Shown piece after piece: positions 9,132-18,283 of a stretch of 64,000 nucleotides of DNA. The DNA lies in the NCBI GenBank assembly GCA_016709335.1, contig JADJNC010000060.1:124001-188000 (forward strand), in the 5' to 3' direction. Position 1 is the stretch's first letter; every line of letters begins with the position of its first letter. The notes beneath the pieces were generated by a model. That model saw nothing but the letters and a program-made list of their open reading frames with translations. It made no database searches and was not told where the DNA came from. The translations under genes were made by a program, and so were the position numbers. The DNA comes from Candidatus Propionivibrio dominans. GTDB lineage: Bacteria > Pseudomonadota > Gammaproteobacteria > Burkholderiales > Rhodocyclaceae.

Positions 9132-9335
9132 TCAGGCACGCCCAATATTCGATGCTTGCTTACCTTTGGGGCCCTGCGTTACATCAAAAGAAACCTTCTC
9201 GCCCTCTTTGAGGGTCTTGAATCCGCCCATGGTGATCGCGGAGAAATGGGCGAAAAGATCTTCACTGCCATCATCCGGAGTAATGAAACCGAAACCCTTG
9301 GCGTCATTGAACCACTTAACTGTACCTGTTGCCAT
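9132..9335 (-). CDS. CspA-family cold-shock protein
   Basis: 67 residues, one cold-shock domain: [21 protein letters not shown] with RNP1 (KGFGFI), then RNP2-like DLFAHFSAI. Binds single-stranded RNA and DNA as an RNA chaperone. I set the start at 9335 because the family begins [10 protein letters not shown] and an AAGGATG ribosome site precedes it; the frame opens further upstream at 9386 but that extension is not family-like. Between this gene and the divergent clpS lie about 220 bases, which would hold both promoters and the long csp leader. A strong terminator follows. Confidence 0.95.
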   Translation of the reverse strand: MATGTVKWFNDAKGFGFITPDDGSEDLFAHFSAITMGGFKTLKEGEKVSFDVTQGPKGKQASNIGRA

Positions 9336-9554
9336 ATTGCTACATCCTTGAAAAGAGACTAGATCCGGGCATCGCCCGACGTGCATGTTTGAAATTCAAA
9401 TACAACTTGAACCAAAACATGGAGACTTTGTACGCTAGTTATAGCGGATGCGTCAAGCATTTTTGAATGCAAATGCTGGCACAGTGTGGTTTATGGGTAA
9501 AATTCAGCTAACAAAGCGGTTTTGGAATTCGAAAAGACTGAGTAGAATTGAGAT

Positions 9555-9863
9555 ATGGCAAAACAGCATCAGGAAGGCTCCGTACTCGAAGCCAAACGCA
9601 GCAAACTCGCTCCACCACCACTTTACAAGGTATTGTTGCTCAATGATGACTTCACCCCAATGGACTTCGTTGTTCTTGTGTTGCAGAAGTTTTTTTCCAT
9701 GAACCGCGAACAAGCGACACAAATCATGCTCAAAGTACATATGGAAGGTCGAGGCGTCTGTGGAGTTTTTCCGCGTGACGTCGCCGCCACCAAGGTCGAG
9801 CAGGTCGCGGCCTTCGCACGGGATAACCAGCATCCGTTGGCGTGCGTCATGGAGGAAAACTGA
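9555..9863 (+). CDS. clpS: ATP-dependent Clp protease adaptor ClpS
   Basis: 102 residues. The core [28 protein letters not shown] and the following helices ([40 protein letters not shown]) are diagnostic. ClpS delivers N-end-rule substrates to ClpAP and binds the ClpA N-domain. The stop adjoins the clpA start directly (clpA ATG at 9864), the conserved clpS-clpA operon. Confidence 0.97.
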   Translation: MAKQHQEGSVLEAKRSKLAPPPLYKVLLLNDDFTPMDFVVLVLQKFFSMNREQATQIMLKVHMEGRGVCGVFPRDVAATKVEQVAAFARDNQHPLACVMEEN

Positions 9864-12122
9864 ATGATTGCGCAGGAACTAGAAGTCAGCTTGCACATGG
9901 CCTTTGTCGAAGCCCGGCAAAAACGTCACGAGTTCATCACGGTCGAGCACCTTCTGCTTGCACTGCTCGATAACCCGTCAGCGGCAGAAACACTGCGCGC
10001 CTGCGGCGGAAATATCGAACAGTTGCGCAGGGATCTGACCAAGTTCATTGTCGAGCACACACCGACGGTTGATGGTGAAGAGGATATCGATACGCAGCCG
10101 ACGCTTGGTTTCCAGCGCGTTATCCAGCGCGCCATCCTGCATGTCCAGTCGTCCGGGAAAAAAGAGGTTAATGGCGCCAATGTACTGGTCGCGATATTTG
10201 GCGAAAAGGATTCACACGCCGTTTACTACCTGCAGAAGCAGGGCATAAACCGGCTGGACGTCGTCAATTTCATATCCCACGGCATCAGCAAGGTCCCCCA
10301 GAGTACGGCACGCAGCGAACATGGCGTTGAAACCGAAAGCGAGACGCAAACCACAAGCGGCCCCCTGGAGAGCTACACCGTCAATCTCAACGAACTTGCC
10401 CTGCAAGGCAAGATCGATCCCTTGATCGGGCGGGAAAAGGAACTCGAGCGGGTCATCCAGACCCTTTGCCGCCGCCGCAAGAACAACCCCTTGCTGGCTG
10501 GCGAAGCGGGTGTTGGCAAAACCGCCATTGCCGAGGGTCTTGCCCGCAGGATCGTTGAACATAACGTACCTGAGATTCTCGAGAAGGCCAGCGTCTACGC
10601 CCTGGACATGGGTGCTCTGCTGGCTGGTACCAAGTATCGCGGCGACTTCGAGCAACGCCTGAAGGGTGTTCTCAAGCAGTTGAGCGAAAACCCGCATGCG
10701 ATTCTGTTTATCGACGAGATCCACACGCTGATTGGTGCCGGATCGGCGTCCGGCGGTACGCTGGACGCGTCCAACCTGCTCAAGCCGGCACTCTCCAATG
10801 GACAGCTCAAGTGTATCGGTGCGACAACCTTCACCGAATACCGGGGCATCTTCGAGAAAGATCACGCACTGTCGCGTCGTTTCCAGAAGATCGACGTTAA
10901 TGAGCCCTCGATCGCCGAAACCGTTGAAATCCTCAAGGGTCTGAAAACACGCTTCGAGTCGCACCACGGCATCAAGTATTCGGCCGCTGCGCTGACTTCT
11001 GCCGTCGAGCTTTCAGTGCGCTTCATCTCCGACCGCCACTTGCCGGACAAGGCCATCGACGTCATTGACGAAGCGGGCGCCGCGCAGCGTATCCTGCCAA
11101 AATCGAGACAGAAAAAAATGATCGGCAAGCAGGACATCGAAGAAATCGTAGCCAAGATCGCGCGCATCCCGTCAACACATGTCTCGTCGGATGACCGGAA
11201 TGCCTTGAAAAACATCGACCGCGATCTCAAAGCTGTCGTCTTCGGGCAGGAAGCCGCGATCGATGCTCTGGCCAAGGCCATCAAGATGTCACGCTCGGGT
11301 CTCGGCAATCCGGCCAAGCCGATCGGCAGCTTTCTTTTTTCCGGCCCGACCGGCGTCGGCAAGACCGAAGTTGCCAGACAGCTTGCTTACTGTCTAGGCA
11401 ACGAGTTGATTCGTTTCGACATGTCAGAATACATGGAGCGACATGCCGTATCACGGCTGATTGGCGCCCCGCCGGGTTATGTCGGCTTTGATCAGGGCGG
11501 CCAGTTGACCGAAGCGGTCACCAAGAAGCCCTACTGCGTGCTGCTCCTCGACGAAATTGAAAAAGCGCATCCGGACATCTACAACATCCTGCTACAGGTC
11601 ATGGATCACGGCACCTTGACCGACAACAACGGGCGCAAGGCGGATTTCCGCAACGCGGTGATCATCATGACCACCAATGCCGGGCAGGAATCGATTCAAA
11701 AAACAAGCATGGGGTTTACCAACGCCAAGCAGGCCGGCGACGAAATGGTCGAGATCAAGCGCCTGTTCACGCCCGAGTTCCGTAACCGGCTCGACGCCAC
11801 CATCTCCTTCAAGGCACTTGACCACGACGTTATCCTGCGCGTCGTCGACAAGTTCCTGATGCAACTGGAGGAACAGTTGCACGAGAAAAAAGTGGAAGCC
11901 ACCTTCACCAATGCGCTCAAGAGTCACCTGGCAAGTAACGGTTTCGACCCCTTGATGGGCGCACGCCCGATGGCACGGCTGATTCAGGACACCATCCGCT
12001 CGGCGCTGGCCGACGAGCTGTTGTTCGGCAAGCTGGCCAGTGGTGGACACGTCACCGTCGACATTGACCAGGACGGCAAAATAAAGCTGTCATTCAAAGA
12101 AGAGACCGCCGAAGTCCTCTGA
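9864..12122 (+). CDS. clpA: ATP-dependent Clp protease ATP-binding subunit ClpA
   Basis: 752-residue AAA+ unfoldase that feeds proteins into the ClpP peptidase. Layout: N-domain with two Clp repeats (residues about 1-145), first AAA module with Walker A GEAGVGKT near residue 213 and Walker [15 protein letters not shown], second module with GPTGVGKT near residue 493 and [16 protein letters not shown], and sensor-2 [11 protein letters not shown] near the end. The ClpP-binding IGL-type loop is expected in the second module but I did not pin it down. Full length and uninterrupted. Ends at a strong terminator, so the clpS-clpA unit is closed. Confidence 0.97.
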   Translation: MIAQELEVSLHMAFVEARQKRHEFITVEHLLLALLDNPSAAETLRACGGNIEQLRRDLTKFIVEHTPTVDGEEDIDTQPTLGFQRVIQRAILHVQSSGKKEVNGANVLVAIFGEKDSHAVYYLQKQGINRLDVVNFISHGISKVPQSTARSEHGVETESETQTTSGPLESYTVNLNELALQGKIDPLIGREKELERVIQTLCRRRKNNPLLAGEAGVGKTAIAEGLARRIVEHNVPEILEKASVYALDMGALLAGTKYRGDFEQRLKGVLKQLSENPHAILFIDEIHTLIGAGSASGGTLDASNLLKPALSNGQLKCIGATTFTEYRGIFEKDHALSRRFQKIDVNEPSIAETVEILKGLKTRFESHHGIKYSAAALTSAVELSVRFISDRHLPDKAIDVIDEAGAAQRILPKSRQKKMIGKQDIEEIVAKIARIPSTHVSSDDRNALKNIDRDLKAVVFGQEAAIDALAKAIKMSRSGLGNPAKPIGSFLFSGPTGVGKTEVARQLAYCLGNELIRFDMSEYMERHAVSRLIGAPPGYVGFDQGGQLTEAVTKKPYCVLLLDEIEKAHPDIYNILLQVMDHGTLTDNNGRKADFRNAVIIMTTNAGQESIQKTSMGFTNAKQAGDEMVEIKRLFTPEFRNRLDATISFKALDHDVILRVVDKFLMQLEEQLHEKKVEATFTNALKSHLASNGFDPLMGARPMARLIQDTIRSALADELLFGKLASGGHVTVDIDQDGKIKLSFKEETAEVL

Positions 12123-12134
12123 GAAGGCCTACAC

Positions 12135-12165
12135 GACGGCCATGCCTTGGCGCATGGCCGTTTTT
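12135..12165 (+). terminator. Rho-independent terminator after clpA
   Basis: Ten-pair stem (acggccatgc 12135-12144 with gcatggccgt 12152-12161) followed by five T. Confidence 0.88.
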
Positions 12166-12205
12166 CATTCGATCTGCGAACGACATCAGCGCCATGGAGA
12201 AGCTC

Positions 12206-12697
12206 ATGAGTTTCAAGACACCCGACCTTTGCGACGCATTTGAAGGCGAACTCGGCAAAACGGTTCGCGTTGTCGCCCCGATGTTCAAAAGTTATGGCGC
12301 GCGCGCTGCATTCAGCGGCCGTATCGTCACCCTGAAGCTGTTCGAGGACAATGCACTCGTGCGCACCACCTTCGGCGAAGACGGCAAGGGAAAAGTGCTC
12401 GTCATCGACGGCGGTGGATCGATGCGCTGCGCGCTGGTTGGCGACCTGCTGGCCGTAATGGCACAGAAAAACGGATGGGAAGGTGTGATCGTTTATGGAT
12501 GCATCCGCGATTCTGCCGAAATAAACACCATTGACATAGGTGTGCGCGCGCTCGACACCCACCCGCAGCGCAGCATCAAGCGGGGAACTGGCGAGCGCGA
12601 CCTTGCGGTGACTTTCGGCGGTGTCCGATTCAACCCGGGAGAGTTCCTCTATGCCGACGAGGACGGCGTCCTGGTTTCCAGTCAAGCGTTGATTTAG
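12206..12697 (+). CDS. rraA: RraA family protein (RNase E inhibitor-like / HMG aldolase superfamily)
   Basis: 163 residues from the ATG at 12206, preceded by GGAG at a good distance; an in-frame ATG also exists at 12194. Shows the RraA signatures DLCDAF near the start, VLVIDGGGSMRCALVGDLLA, GVIVYGCIRDS and GVRFNPGEFLYADEDGVLVS. In E. coli RraA binds RNase E and slows mRNA decay; close relatives are 4-hydroxy-4-methyl-2-oxoglutarate/oxaloacetate aldolases. The GD...R...D pattern compatible with metal-dependent aldolase chemistry is present, so either role is possible. Placed between clpA and the threonine aldolase on the same strand. Confidence 0.88.
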   Translation: MSFKTPDLCDAFEGELGKTVRVVAPMFKSYGARAAFSGRIVTLKLFEDNALVRTTFGEDGKGKVLVIDGGGSMRCALVGDLLAVMAQKNGWEGVIVYGCIRDSAEINTIDIGVRALDTHPQRSIKRGTGERDLAVTFGGVRFNPGEFLYADEDGVLVSSQALI

Positions 12698-12773
12698 TCA
12701 TCCCAAGGCAAGAATACGGTTACAGAGACATAGAGTGCGAGAATAAACGCCTTCATCGTTTTCTGGAGCCGCC

Positions 12774-13809
12774 ATGCAGCACTTTGCCAGTGACAACTAT
12801 GCAGGAATCTGCCCCGAAGCCCTGCATGCACTGCTTGCGGCCAATACCGGGCACGCACCGGCCTATGGCGATGACGAATGGACACGGCAGACTTCCGAGC
12901 GCCTGCGTGAACTGTTTGCTACCGATTGCGATGTCTATTTCGTATTCAACGGTACTGCCGCCAATTCGCTGGCACTGGCCTCGCTCTGCCAGAGTTACCA
13001 CAGCGTCATTTGCCACGAGCTGGCACATGTGGAAACCGACGAATGCGGTGGCCCCGAGTTCTTTTCCAATGGCTCCAAGCTGCTCCTGGCCAAAGGCGAG
13101 GACGGCAAACTCACACCCGAGACCGTGCGTGAGGTCATCTCTCGCCGGAACGACATTCACTACCCCAAGCCACACGTTGTTACGCTGACCCAGGCCACCG
13201 AGGTTGGTACGCTCTATCGTCCGGTGGAGATCGCCGCCATCGCCGAACTGGCGCATCACTGCGGGCTGCGCGTGCACATGGATGGCGCACGCTTTGCCAA
13301 TGCCGTGGCCTCGCTCGACGTAACACCGGCCGATCTCACCTGGCGAGCCGGCGTCGATGTGTTGTGCTTCGGCGGTACCAAAATGGGCTTGCCGATGGGC
13401 GAGGCGGTCGTGTTTTTTGACCGCGCGTTGTCAGAAGATTTTGCCTGGCGCTGCAAACAGGCCGGACAACTGGCCTCCAAGATGCGCTTCCTTGCGGCCC
13501 CCTGGCTTGGAATCCTTGAGGGAGAAATCTGGCGGCGACATGCCGGCCACGCCAACGCCATGGCGCAGCGTCTGGCCATGGGTCTGGCTTCGATCCCCGG
13601 CGCCAGCCTGCTGTTTCCGGTTGAGGCCAAACGGTGTTTTCGTGATGTTGCCGCATTTGGTACAGGAAGGGCTACGTACTCGCGGCTGGCGCTTCTACAC
13701 TTTCATCGGTGCTGGAGGCGCCCGCTTCATGTGCGCCTGGGATACAAGTCCGGATAGCGTCGATGCGCTACTGGCCGACTTGCACGAACTGTCCACCCAG
13801 GCTTCGTGA
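12774..13809 (+). CDS. ltaE: Low-specificity L-threonine aldolase (frame interrupted by one extra base)
   Basis: PLP enzyme cleaving L-threonine and allo-threonine to glycine and acetaldehyde. Signatures: FASDNYAGICPEALHAL, VFNGTAANSLAL, HMDGARFANAVASL and the PLP lysine in FGGTKMGLPMG (Lys203). The frame is intact for about 285 residues, then at the A-run 13627-13630 an extra base shifts it; the remainder (NGVFVMLPHLVQEG, GARFMCAWDTSPDSVDALLADL) continues in the next frame to a stop at 13809. Removing one A restores a normal protein of about 344 residues, so this looks like an insertion error. Start is ATG at 12774. Confidence 0.88.
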
Positions 13810-13868
13810 TTCTGAATCAATCGCTTCAACCGACAAATTTTATGCAGTGTTACGAAATAATTCTTATA

Positions 13869-13880
13869 TCTTATATAAGA
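13869..13880. promoter_or_regulatory. Palindrome upstream of aceA, shared with aceB
   Basis: TCTTATATAAGA is a perfect 12-bp palindrome, 132 bases before the aceA ATG in an AT-rich leader. A close match (GTCTTCTATAAGAC) lies upstream of aceB at 16384-16397. Candidate operator for a regulator of the glyoxylate shunt; inferred, with no known factor assigned. Confidence 0.45.
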
Positions 13881-14011
13881 CTATTGTTATAAAACAAAAA
13901 CATCACTATAATTGACCGGATCAACTGCCAGAAAAATAAGCTGTTTTAAACAGCGGGCAGTTAGATTTATCTCAAATTCCGGTCATTTTAAAATTTTTTT
14001 GGAGGTCAATC

Positions 14012-15310
14012 ATGAGTACACGTGAACAACAAATCGCCGAACTTGAAAAAGACTGGGCTGAAAATCCTCGCTGGAAAGGTATCAAGCGTGGCTATTCTGC
14101 CGCTGAGGTCGTACGTTTGCGTGGCTCCTTCCCGATTGAATACACCCTGGCCCGTCGCGGTGCCGAAAAGCTATGGAATCTGGTCAACACCGAACCCTAC
14201 GTCAACTGCCTTGGCGCTCTGACCGGTGGTCAGGCCATGCAGCAGGTCAAGGCCGGGGTCAAGGCCATCTATCTTTCCGGCTGGCAAGTTGCCGCCGACA
14301 ACAACAGTTATGCCGCGATGTATCCGGACCAGTCGCTCTATCCTGTCGACTCGGTGCCAAAGGTTGTCGAGCGCATCAACAACACCTTCCGTCGTGCTGA
14401 CGAAATCCAGTGCTCGAAGAACATCGAAGCGGGTCACAAGGACTACATCGACTATTTCGCCCCGATTGTCGCCGACGCCGAAGCCGGTTTTGGCGGTGTG
14501 CTTAACGCCTTCGAATTGATGAAGGCGATGATCCGCTCCGGTGCCGCCGGGGTGCACTGGGAAGACCAACTGGCTTCCGTAAAGAAGTGCGGCCACATGG
14601 GTGGCAAGGTTCTGGTACCCACTCAGGAAGCGGTTCAGAAACTGATCGCCGCGCGTTTTGCCGCTGACGTCTGTGGTGTACCGACTCTGGTGATCGCCCG
14701 AACCGATGCCGAAGCCGCCGACCTGCTGACTTCCAACCATGATGACAATGACCAGCCCTTCATCACGGGTGAGCGCACTGCCGAAGGCTTTTACAAGACC
14801 AAACCGGGTCTGGCGCAATCAATATCGCGTGCCGTGGCCTACGCGGCCTATGCCGACCTCGTCTGGTGCGAAACCGGCAAGCCGGATCTCGAGTTTGCCC
14901 GCAAGTTTGCCGAAGGCGTCCATGCCAAATACCCGGGTAAAATGCTCGCTTACAACTGCTCGCCTTCGTTCAACTGGAAAAAGAACCTCGACGATGCGAC
15001 CATCGCCAAGTTTCAGAAAGAACTCGGCGCCATGGGCTACAAGTACCAGTTCATCACCCTCGCCGGTATTCACAACATGTGGTACCACATGTTCGATCTG
15101 GCGCAGGACTATGTGGCGCGCGGCATGACCGCCTACGTCGAAAAAGTTCAGGAACCTGAATTTGCGGCTCGTGACCGTGGTTATTCCTTCGTATCGCACC
15201 AGCAGGAAGTGGGTACCGGTTACTTCGACGAAGTCACCACCGTAATCCAGGGGGGAATCTCTTCCGTAACCGCACTGACCGGATCGACCGAAGAAGAACA
15301 GTTCCACTAA
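14012..15310 (+). CDS. aceA: Isocitrate lyase
   Basis: 432 residues. Splits isocitrate into succinate and glyoxylate, the first step of the glyoxylate shunt. The catalytic loop [16 protein letters not shown] is present with its cysteine at residue 193, together with [12 protein letters not shown] (metal-binding aspartates), [13 protein letters not shown] and YNCSPSFNW. An excellent ribosome site (GGAGG, 10 bases upstream) precedes the ATG. The 200-base AT-rich leader carries the palindrome described separately, and a strong terminator follows. Its partner aceB lies 1.2 kb downstream beyond an opposing LysR gene. No interruptions. Confidence 0.98.
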   Translation: MSTREQQIAELEKDWAENPRWKGIKRGYSAAEVVRLRGSFPIEYTLARRGAEKLWNLVNTEPYVNCLGALTGGQAMQQVKAGVKAIYLSGWQVAADNNSYAAMYPDQSLYPVDSVPKVVERINNTFRRADEIQCSKNIEAGHKDYIDYFAPIVADAEAGFGGVLNAFELMKAMIRSGAAGVHWEDQLASVKKCGHMGGKVLVPTQEAVQKLIAARFAADVCGVPTLVIARTDAEAADLLTSNHDDNDQPFITGERTAEGFYKTKPGLAQSISRAVAYAAYADLVWCETGKPDLEFARKFAEGVHAKYPGKMLAYNCSPSFNWKKNLDDATIAKFQKELGAMGYKYQFITLAGIHNMWYHMFDLAQDYVARGMTAYVEKVQEPEFAARDRGYSFVSHQQEVGTGYFDEVTTVIQGGISSVTALTGSTEEEQFH

Positions 15311-15342
15311 ACAATTACAGGCAGCCGCAAGGTGCAATCCAG

Positions 15343-15372
15343 GGCCGCATCCGCAAGGATGCGGCCTTTTTT
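15343..15372 (+). terminator. Rho-independent terminator after aceA
   Basis: Ten-pair GC-rich stem (ggccgcatcc 15343-15352 with ggatgcggcc 15357-15366) with a four-base loop and six T. Confidence 0.9.
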
Positions 15373-15400
15373 GATCCCGCCACTGCACGTCATTACCCGC

Positions 15401-16303
15401 TCAAGCGATCTCCCAATAACTCGGCCGGCTGTATTCTTCCTTGAGCAAATCGATCAGTAGCCGAACGCGTAACGGCAGGTGGCGACGTTGCGGAAAAACG
15501 GCGTAGATACCCATCGCCGGAGCCTGCCAGGCATCGAGTACCGAGACCAGCCTCCCCTCCTGAAGATCCTGCCCGACCTCCCATAGCGAACGCCATGCCA
15601 GACCCCGGCCGTCAATTGCCCATTCGTGCAGTACCGCACCATCGTTGCAGGAAAAATCGCCGCTCACCTTCAAGGTCTCAAGCGCATCGGTGTGCGGATC
15701 GCGAAAAACCCAGCCCCGTTGTTGACCGAGCGAGAGACAGTTGTGCTGGACCAGATCGGCCGGAACGCGAGGTGCACCATGCGCCAGCAGATAAGCCGGC
15801 GCCGCAACCACCATGCGCCGCATTTCACCGAGCCTGACGCTGACCAGGCTTGAATCGCTGAGTTCACCGATACGTACGGCAAAATCAATGCCCTCGTTGA
15901 GAAGATCGACGAGCCGGTCGGAGAGATCGAGGTCGACGCTGACCTCGCGGTTGGCCGCCATGAACGCGCTGACCAGCGGCGCGACGTGCCGGCGCCCGAA
16001 GCCGGCTGGCGCCGACAGACGCAGATGGCCGCTGGCCTTGACCCCGCCCAGGCTGACCGAGGCTTCAGCGTTGGCCAGTTCGTTCAAAATGCGCTGACAG
16101 TCTTCGAGAAAGGCTTGCCCTTCAAAGGTCAGCGACAACTGGCGCGTCGTCCTTGTCAGCAGCCGCACACCCAGGCGTTCCTCCAGGGCGTCGAGACGAC
16201 GACCAATGATCGCCGGAGTGACCCCTTCCAGACGGGCCGCCGCCGACAGGCTGCCGCGCATCGCGGCGGAGACAAACGATTCGATCTGTTTGAATGTATC
16301 CAT
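15401..16303 (-). CDS. LysR-family transcriptional regulator
   Basis: 300 residues. The N-terminal winged helix-turn-helix reads IESFVSAAMRGSLSAAARLEGVTPAIIGRRLDALEERLGVRLLTRTTR, followed by a LysR substrate-binding domain (HLRLSAPAGFGRRHVAPLVSAF, IDFAVRIGELSDSSLVSVRLG). It lies between aceA and aceB, converging on aceA and divergent from aceB. LysR proteins often control the divergent neighbour, so aceB is the natural candidate target, but the sequence does not prove it; the domain resembles the common CrgA/DsdC-like group for which effectors cannot be guessed. No interruptions. Confidence 0.93.
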   Translation of the reverse strand: MDTFKQIESFVSAAMRGSLSAAARLEGVTPAIIGRRLDALEERLGVRLLTRTTRQLSLTFEGQAFLEDCQRILNELANAEASVSLGGVKASGHLRLSAPAGFGRRHVAPLVSAFMAANREVSVDLDLSDRLVDLLNEGIDFAVRIGELSDSSLVSVRLGEMRRMVVAAPAYLLAHGAPRVPADLVQHNCLSLGQQRGWVFRDPHTDALETLKVSGDFSCNDGAVLHEWAIDGRGLAWRSLWEVGQDLQEGRLVSVLDAWQAPAMGIYAVFPQRRHLPLRVRLLIDLLKEEYSRPSYWEIA

Positions 16304-16383
16304 GTGACCACTTTATACTTTAAGTAAAAGATAATTTCAACTCAGTACGTCTTCCATTACGATCCTTGCAGGAATACACTACT

Positions 16384-16397
16384 GTCTTCTATAAGAC
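16384..16397. promoter_or_regulatory. Palindromic motif upstream of aceB, shared with aceA
   Basis: GTCTTCTATAAGAC: inverted arms GTCTT and AAGAC separated by four bases, 156 bases before the aceB ATG. It overlaps a second short palindrome, CTTGGTCCAAG (16397-16407). The match to the aceA element is 12 of 13 over TCTTnTATAAGAC. Confidence 0.45.
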
Positions 16398-16552
16398 TTG
16401 GTCCAAGCCCTCATAGACAAACCGTAAAGAATTGACAGTCTCGCCATGATTTTATCCAGCACTGGCTGCCGGTACTGGTCATGGTGGATGCAAATCTGGC
16501 CCTCAATGAATTCGTGAAACCCTATTGTTAACCCTTACCACAAGGATCTGCC

Positions 16553-18151
16553 ATGAGCCTCAATCTGCCTGCCGGCGTTCAAATCAACGCGCCCATCAAA
16601 CCCGGTTATGAAACCATCCTCACCGCCGATGCGCTGGCGCTGGTCGCCAAGTTGCATCGTGCCTTCAATAGCCGCCGTCAGGAATTGCTCGAGGCTCGCG
16701 TTGCTCGTCAGGCCCGCATCGATGCCGGTGAAATGCCCGACTTCCTGCCGGAGACTGCGCACATCCGCAACGGCGAATGGAAAATCGCGCCCTTGCCCAA
16801 GGCGCTGGAACGACGCCGCACCGAGATCACCGGCCCGGTCGAAGCGAAAATGATCATCAACGCCTACAACTCCGGCGCTGATTCGTACATGACTGACTTC
16901 GAGGATTCAAACAGCCCGAAGTGGGACAACCAGATCCAGGGCCAGGTCAACATCTACAAGGCCATTCGCCGCGAACTCTCGTTCCTGAACGAAGCCGGCA
17001 AGGAATACAAACTCAACGACAAGATCGCCACCCTGCAGATCCGTCCGCGCGGTTGGCACCTTGACGAAAAACACGTGACCGTTGATGGTCAACGCGTTTC
17101 CGGCGGCATCTTCGACTTCGCCCTCGTCTTCTTCCACAACGCCAGGGAGCAGATTGCCCGCGGCGCCGGTCCCTTTTTCTACCTGCCGAAGATGGAATCG
17201 CACCTCGAAGCACGCCTGTGGAACGACATTTTTGTCATGTCACAGGATCACATCGGCCTGCCACAGGGGACCATCAAGGCCACCGTGCTGGTTGAAACCA
17301 TTCTCGCCACCTTCGAGATGGAAGAAATCCTCTACGAGCTGCGCCAGCATTCATCCGGGCTTAACGCCGGCCGCTGGGACTACATTTTCAGTTGCATCAA
17401 GAAATTCAAGAAGAACAAGGCGTTCTGCCTGGCCAACCGTGGCGCGATCACCATGGAAGTGCCGTTCATGCGCTCGTACGCGCTGCACCTCGTCAAGATC
17501 TGCCACAAGCGCGGCGCCCCGGCGATGGGCGGCATGAGCGCCCTGATCCCGATCAAGAACGATCCGGAGGCCAATGAAAAAGCGCTGGCCGGCATTCGCC
17601 ACGACAAGACGCGTGACGCCAACGATGGCTTCGACGGCGGCTGGGTCGCGCATCCGGGACTGGTGTCCATTGCCGCCGAAGAGTTTCAGAAGGTACTCGG
17701 CGAGCGTCCGAACCAGTGGGAAAAACAACGAACCGAAACCTTCACCGCCAGGGACTTCCTCAACTTCCAGCCCGAACAGCCGATCACTGAAGCCGGTGTG
17801 CGCAATAACATCAACGTCGGTATTCACTACCTGGGAAGCTGGCTGGCCGGTAATGGCTGCGTGCCGATCCACAACCTGATGGAAGATGCGGCAACGGCAG
17901 AAATTGCCCGTTCCCAGATCTGGCAGTGGGTGGTCTCGCCGAAGGGGGTTCTCGACGACGGACGCAAGGTCACCGCTGAAATGGTGCGACAGATGACTGA
18001 CGAAGAACTGCCGAAGGTTAAAGCCACCGTCATTGCCCAGGGCGAAGACACCGCTACCTACGACCAGGCTGCCGTCATCTTCGATACCATGAGTCTGTCT
18101 CCGGACTACCCCGAGTTCCTGACGCTGCCGCTGTACGAGGCGATGGACTGA
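16553..18151 (+). CDS. aceB: Malate synthase A
   Basis: 532 residues, the length of malate synthase A. Condenses glyoxylate with acetyl-CoA to malate, the second step of the glyoxylate shunt. Signatures: TGPVEAKMIINAYNSGADSYMTDFEDSNSPKWDNQ, LQIRPRGWHLDEKHV, KATVLVETILATFEMEEILYEL (catalytic acidic residues), LNAGRWDYIFSCIKKF and GGMSALIPIKND. An AAGGA ribosome site precedes the ATG. Uninterrupted, and it converges on kup. Confidence 0.98.
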   Translation: MSLNLPAGVQINAPIKPGYETILTADALALVAKLHRAFNSRRQELLEARVARQARIDAGEMPDFLPETAHIRNGEWKIAPLPKALERRRTEITGPVEAKMIINAYNSGADSYMTDFEDSNSPKWDNQIQGQVNIYKAIRRELSFLNEAGKEYKLNDKIATLQIRPRGWHLDEKHVTVDGQRVSGGIFDFALVFFHNAREQIARGAGPFFYLPKMESHLEARLWNDIFVMSQDHIGLPQGTIKATVLVETILATFEMEEILYELRQHSSGLNAGRWDYIFSCIKKFKKNKAFCLANRGAITMEVPFMRSYALHLVKICHKRGAPAMGGMSALIPIKNDPEANEKALAGIRHDKTRDANDGFDGGWVAHPGLVSIAAEEFQKVLGERPNQWEKQRTETFTARDFLNFQPEQPITEAGVRNNINVGIHYLGSWLAGNGCVPIHNLMEDAATAEIARSQIWQWVVSPKGVLDDGRKVTAEMVRQMTDEELPKVKATVIAQGEDTATYDQAAVIFDTMSLSPDYPEFLTLPLYEAMD

Positions 18152-18283
18152 CCGCAAGTCATATTGAGCAACATGGATTAAGCTTCACCACCAAGCCACC
18201 CGCCAGGATTCGCCAGGAAAGCAAGATATCGCTTACCTTGATGTCCCTTGGTGAACTTGGTGGTAATCCGTTCGTCCTTGTCG

